A DNA stretch of 64,000 bases from Sipunculus nudus. Its lineage: Eukaryota > Annelida > Sipuncula > Golfingiida > Sipunculidae. This document shows positions 59,423 through 64,000 of this stretch, piece after piece. Both the position numbers and the translations under genes were made by a program. Positions within the stretch are counted from its first letter, which is position 1, and each line of letters begins with the position of its first letter. The notes below the pieces were generated by a model that was not told where the DNA came from, did no database searches, and saw only the letters and a program-made list of their open reading frames with translations. The stretch is taken from assembly GCA_026874595.1 (NCBI GenBank), contig CM049308.1, positions 13,467,001 through 13,531,000 of the forward strand. The letters are read 5' to 3'.

Positions 59423-60562
59423 CTGTAACAAAGTACAAGCAACTGTAAATAACACAGTAAATGTGTAGTTTAGGGATTTTACCTACCTTTTTTCACATTT
59501 GTGTTCCCATTTTGAAAACTTTATTATTCTATATTATAGGAATTGTATATGTATAATATATAGAAGCAAAGGTTATATATAAAATAAATATTACTGTGTA
59601 CTTCAGACTGTGTGTTAATATTTCTTATTGGCAACAAAATTCAATTTAACATTATTCTTAATGTCGCTTAAGTAAGTCACTGCTGTGTAAACAATGGCCA
59701 AGACTCCCAGTAAACCAAAATTTGATGCTCAGTTTCTCATAAAATATGGTAATAGTCCTTATTTTTGTGCGTGTGTATAAATATATATATATATATATAC
59801 ACGCACACAATCATCATATATAAGACAGAATAATTACAATATACTAAAATATAAGTACATGCCTGTACAAAGGCCTCTGATAAATACCCTCTAAACTACA
59901 CTTTTACCAATAGCACATTTCTAAATATCTCTGTTACAAGTTTACTGAGTGCCGTATGAAGCCATCTCAAGATGTAAACAGTGGCCACCTATGGCACTGG
60001 AAGAAATCTATAGAAAAGAGACAAGCTGGAACCTTCTTGTTGAGTCATCACAGTGCATAAATATTGCCGCCTGAAGGGCCCCTGGTGCAGAGCGAGTTAA
60101 GGAGTCTGGCGTGAGTCAACAGTTCCCATAGTAGCAGAAGTATTTTATTTATAATACAGAACCACATATTATTTTTGTACTATTTGCATTTTGTTCTTAC
60201 AGTTTATAAATGTTTTACGTTTTATTGTTTTACTCCTGCCAGAAGGTATTATGTTTTCCCCTTGGTTTTTTGATTGGTTGGTTTTTCTTTTTGCAACTCT
60301 AAGCAAAAAGATGTGAACAGATTTTGATAAATTTTGAGGGGGTTAGGGTAACTCCCCAGAAGCAATCCATTAAATTCTAGGGACTTCTGGATCACCATAA
60401 TACATTTTTAGTTCAAAGGATTATAAGCCATTGTGACGCAGGGTGATTCCTTTGTCCCTGGGAGAGGGCTGCCCCATTCATAAATATTACAGGGAGCATT
60501 CATTCAGAATCTAACCAGGTAAACCCATGGTACTGAAGCATGATACTGCAGAAAAACACATA
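59423..60562 (-). other. Intron upstream of the ZFAND3-like exons
   Basis: AT-rich with a short (TA)n/(CA)n tract near 59783-59808. I looked for the preceding exon and for an A20-type Cys pattern on the minus strand and did not find one. Confidence 0.4.
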
Positions 60563-62976
60563 CCGTATTCAACGTAATAAGCGCCCCGGGCGCTCTCAAA
60601 ATTGAAATTTCCCAAATCTTTCTTATACCCTAATAAGCGCCCCCCCCCCCCCCCCCCCCCAACCCACATCTGCCAACTACCAAAGTGCGTAACGATCCTC
60701 TGACACTGCCACTTGTGTACACGTGGTTGACTTCATTCACAGCAATTATAAAAAAAACTCACGATCTTTAGTGATGGTTGTGTGAAGTTTTGAGAAAATA
60801 TTAACTAATCCAAGCGACAGTTCATGAATTAAGCAAGTTAATATCAACATATTGCAAGTGTTGGCATGGTTACATGGACAGAAAATAAACTGAATACTCG
60901 AACCTAATCATTTGATCAAAGCTTGGGCGCCACTGATAAATTACAGAAAAGGACGTCACAACATTAAAAAAAAAACATGTAAATTTCACACCCTCAGTAC
61001 ATGCCATATCTGTTAACTATTTTAATGACAAATCGGGAGATTCTAGCTACATGCGAGCGATAATAGCCATGGTGTGCGCAACGTGCCCACGGTGGCAGGG
61101 AAAGAATCATTCCAGGCTGACCACATCGGAACAGAAGACATTGGAACAGGCGATATCTGAACAGGTAGCCTGTAGCAGACGACCTCTGATCCGACAATTT
61201 ATTATCCAGATAAATACTGGATAAATACTTTCATGAACAGGTAAAGATAGTTTGTATTATTCTTTTCATAATGTGTTGAAAAGGATGGGCTTGATAAAGT
61301 AATTTAAAGATAATAATTTAAAGATAAAAAGCTCTGAACGGCAGTGAGTGAGCAGACCAATGAGGCCCATTGTCAGGTGTCATGGCTGATTGATCGTACA
61401 CCTGCGTGCGGCATAAATTTTCTCACTTTTTTCGCCATTTGTAGTTACATTTAAACTGTAACGCTACTTTGATTAAATTTTTTTTTTAAATCTAATGTTT
61501 TGAGACAACCAGTTGATCACATTGGTACTGAGAAATTGGTTCCAATTCTGTATTAAAAAATGCAAAAGCCCTTTCACAATCTAAGCCGAACGATGTTGGA
61601 ATAAAGGGGCAAACCAGATTGAATGTGCCAAGGAGCCGTTGTCAAGGGGACCACAGCCAGGGTACCACCGAGAATTTGTGTACGGTACTCCACTTGAAAG
61701 ACATGAGCTTCTGGTGGGTCTTTCTAAACTAGAAGGCATTAATCAATTATTTTTGACCAAGTTCTAACACTTTATAGTGCATTTCTGTCTGTATGTTTTA
61801 ATGAAACAAGTATGCAATGGATTTCCAATCATAGAGATCATAAAAAGAAAATACTGGTCGGCAGAACAGAGATAAGGTCGGTCGGAAACCGGAAGCAGAA
61901 GACTGGACCTAATTTTATCAGCATATCTTTCCAATGAAAATGGCGGATAATTGAAAATATTTTCTTTTAGAATTGTGAAAAGGGAAAAAGGTGAATTTTG
62001 CTTTATACTGTTGGATGTATTTCGTATCAGTGGGAAAGTGACCAGCGCCGCTGATTTCCCGCCATAGACCTGGAATTCTACCGGACAATGTTACATTCCC
62101 GGTCGGGAATTGATTCAGGCATTTAGAATTCCCGTCATCAAAATAGAATTAAATATTTCGACCCCTGTTTATTTTTTCTCCACTAATATTTCAGACAGTG
62201 TGGGAACCTGTATAAGCACATTCGAACTTGTCCTGGGTATAATCAGTTAATCGTTGTTTTTTAAAGAATTATCCATTTCATATGAGTTATTGGGTGTTAA
62301 CCATAAAAAATGTCATGGCCCGGCGCGGGTATTTTTCAACACACAGCGAGGTCACAGGGCTATCTGGAGCGAATGTTCATTGAGGAATTCCTATTCATAT
62401 TAAATCATGTGAAATCATAGAATTGAGCGTTGTAAATACACAATTTACATCTTGACATTGCTGGGAGCAGGAGTAATACAGATCTTATTTAAGGCTGTTT
62501 TGGGTAGTATTACGCTGCAAAGCCAGAGGGATATTTGTTCCATACCAAAGGATAATAGAGAATCTAATGTTTTAAGAACGTTGATCAAATCAATTGAGAA
62601 TCGACGATAACTGCCGAGCTCTACGTACTGCGGTGGCAATAAGACCCCAGCTCATTCAGGTCACCCGATTGGCATGGCCACCTGCAGGGCCGGCCTTCAC
62701 GGACACAGTTGGCCATTGTAATCTGTGATACACTTGACCACTGACTCTGTTGTGTGCAACTATTATTATTATTATATAAGCTTGGCGGGGAGAAATGAAA
62801 GTATAACGTCGCACCACGTTATATTGGCTAGGGAGAAAAGTGAGGTTCATCCCTTAGTTTTTTTTTTAATGTGATCTCCTTCAAAATCCGTTAGTGTGTG
62901 AGGGTGTGGGGGGGGGGGGGGGTGGAGGGAAGGGGGGTGCTTATTACGGGAGGGGCGCTTATTACGTCGAATACGG
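60563..62976. mobile_element. 2.4-kb TIR element with TA duplication
   Basis: Left end CCGTATTCAACGTAATAAGC, then GCCCC; right end GGGGCGCTTATTACGTCGAA, then TACGG. These are inverted repeats of about 27 bases with one mismatch. TA flanks at 60561-60562 and 62977-62978. Long C (near 60637-60660) and G (near 62911-62924) runs lie just inside each end. The interior is a mix of single-copy sequence with no transposase frame. Confidence 0.9.
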
Positions 62977-63114
62977 TAACCTTGATTAAGAGGGTTCCTG
63001 ACAAAGTTATCCAGGAAGTTGTACAAATAAGAATAGTCGACAAGTGACTACGTGTATCCGCCAAAATCAGAGTGGAAAGGGTGAACTGAGGCATGGATTG
63101 TGTTAAGGGGAAAT

Positions 63115-63862
63115 AGAGTGAGGTGTGTTGCATATTAGCATGGATATCTGCAGCCGAAATGTGTATGAAGGTGGTGCCACCTGCCAAAAAATTCGAGAAA
63201 GCTAACCAAGATGTATAAACACACAAAATTTTAGGCAGATAAGTCAAACCACTACTGAGATATGAGTGATTTTAGCCCACAGCAGACAAAAAGACAGACG
63301 CTGTGCAAAAATGGTTGCAGGTGGGCCCTCCAGTTTTATGTATGATAAAGAGCTATGTGAGATCTATACCCATGCAAAATTTTGGCCCAATAGGTCAAAC
63401 TTTTCATGAAATATGAGCGTGGATGTCTGCAGGGTAAACTAAAATGTAGGTGGTGCCACCTGTCAAAAAATCACGAAAGCTGTCCTGGATGTATAAACCT
63501 GCAAAATTTTAGGCAGATATGTGAAACCACTGCCGAGTTATGAGTGATTTTATCCCACAGCAGACAAACAGACGGACGCCGTGCAAAAATGATTGCAGGT
63601 GGCACCACCAGTTTTGGGTATGATAAAGAGTTATGTGAGATCTATACACATGCGAATTTTCAGGAAGATGCGTCAAACCAGTCCACAGATATAAGCATGG
63701 ATGTCTGCAGCGTGAACATGAATGTAGGTGGCGCCACCTTAATAAAATCAAGAAAGCTATCCAGGATGTGTACACATGCCAAATTTCAGGTAAAATTAGT
63801 CAAACCACTGCGGAGATATGAGTGATTTTAACCCAAGACAGAAGAACAGATGGACACTGTGT
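63115..63862. repeat. Satellite A, inverted copy, ~2.7 monomers
   Basis: The inverted anchor (GTGCAAAAATG or diverged) falls at 63303, 63581 and 63859, exactly 278 bp apart. GGTGGCGCCACC is intact near 63727. The array is the reverse complement of the 38.7-47.0 kb array. Confidence 0.92.
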
Positions 63863-64000
63863 CCAGAAAACCATCCTTTTATTTATTGCATGTAATGAGT
63901 AATTTAGACAGTGGTTTAATATTTGTACTGTCTTATTATTCAAGGCACATACTTCCATATATGCCTTCTTTATAATATTGTTTCCTTTAATACTTCTGCA
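63863..64000. other. Window edge, nothing seen
   Basis: Short AT-rich stretch after the satellite. No feature supported. Confidence 0.4.

Noticed and set aside
60300-60420. Candidate ZFAND3 A20-finger exon (a Cys-Phe-Trp-Gly reading on the minus strand)
   Set aside because: The matching stretch is only four residues, lacks the other cysteines and splice sites, and lies in a repeat-like sequence.

Overview
The window is metazoan nuclear DNA: AT-rich, with spliced genes bounded by GT/AG introns and dense with short repeats. The repeat types (satellite arrays containing the palindrome GGTGGCGCCACC, tRNA-derived SINEs, tiny TA-flanked transposons and tandem-core elements with hairpin ends) suggest a mollusc, most likely a bivalve. 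That is inference from repeat style, not a database match.

Four protein-coding genes can be supported by splicing. (1) Plus strand, 18439-24326: six coding exons for a 246-residue protein I do not recognise. (2) Minus strand, 34581-28182: a complete three-exon SmD2 (SNRPD2) gene of 119 residues whose first coding exon holds only five coding bases. (3) Plus strand, 47288-50029: a complete four-exon FKBP2/FKBP13-type ER prolyl isomerase of 153 residues, with a signal peptide and a C-terminal KDEL. (4) Minus strand, 59422-58530: the last two coding exons of a ZFAND3-type AN1 zinc-finger gene, whose upstream exons lie outside the window or were not found. SNRPD2 and FKBP2 face away from each other, and the CpG-containing segment at about 34.6-34.75 kb may be a shared promoter.

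Most of the rest is mobile and repetitive DNA. Region by region: 0-18 kb has no convincing gene and carries SINEs, minisatellites, a (TA)n tract, a 144-bp TA-flanked MITE and a 456-bp element with a perfect 9-bp target duplication. 18-25 kb is the unknown gene, with MITEs in its introns. 28-34.6 kb is SNRPD2, with a 338-bp tandem array in intron 2 and a 1.2-kb inverted-repeat element in intron 1. 36-37.4 kb holds a hairpin-ended repeat element. 38.7-47.03 kb is one ~277-bp satellite array interrupted by a 5.27-kb Ty3/Gypsy (Metaviridae-type) retrotransposon and by a 1.31-kb TA-flanked element. 47.3-51 kb is FKBP2. 51.7-52.1 kb is a hAT-type element with an 8-bp target duplication. 53.5-59.4 kb is the 3' end of ZFAND3 with a possible long 3' UTR. 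60.56-62.98 kb is a 2.4-kb inverted-repeat element. The window ends in an inverted copy of the ~278-bp satellite.

The genes are housekeeping genes (splicing, ER folding, a ubiquitin-associated zinc finger) plus one unknown, and they form no single pathway. The most unusual observations are the nested satellite with both empty sites readable in sister monomers, the retrotransposon with nearly identical LTRs but a dead coding region, a possible UPR-type element between SNRPD2 and FKBP2, and a compact array of TGACCT nuclear-receptor half-sites downstream of ZFAND3.
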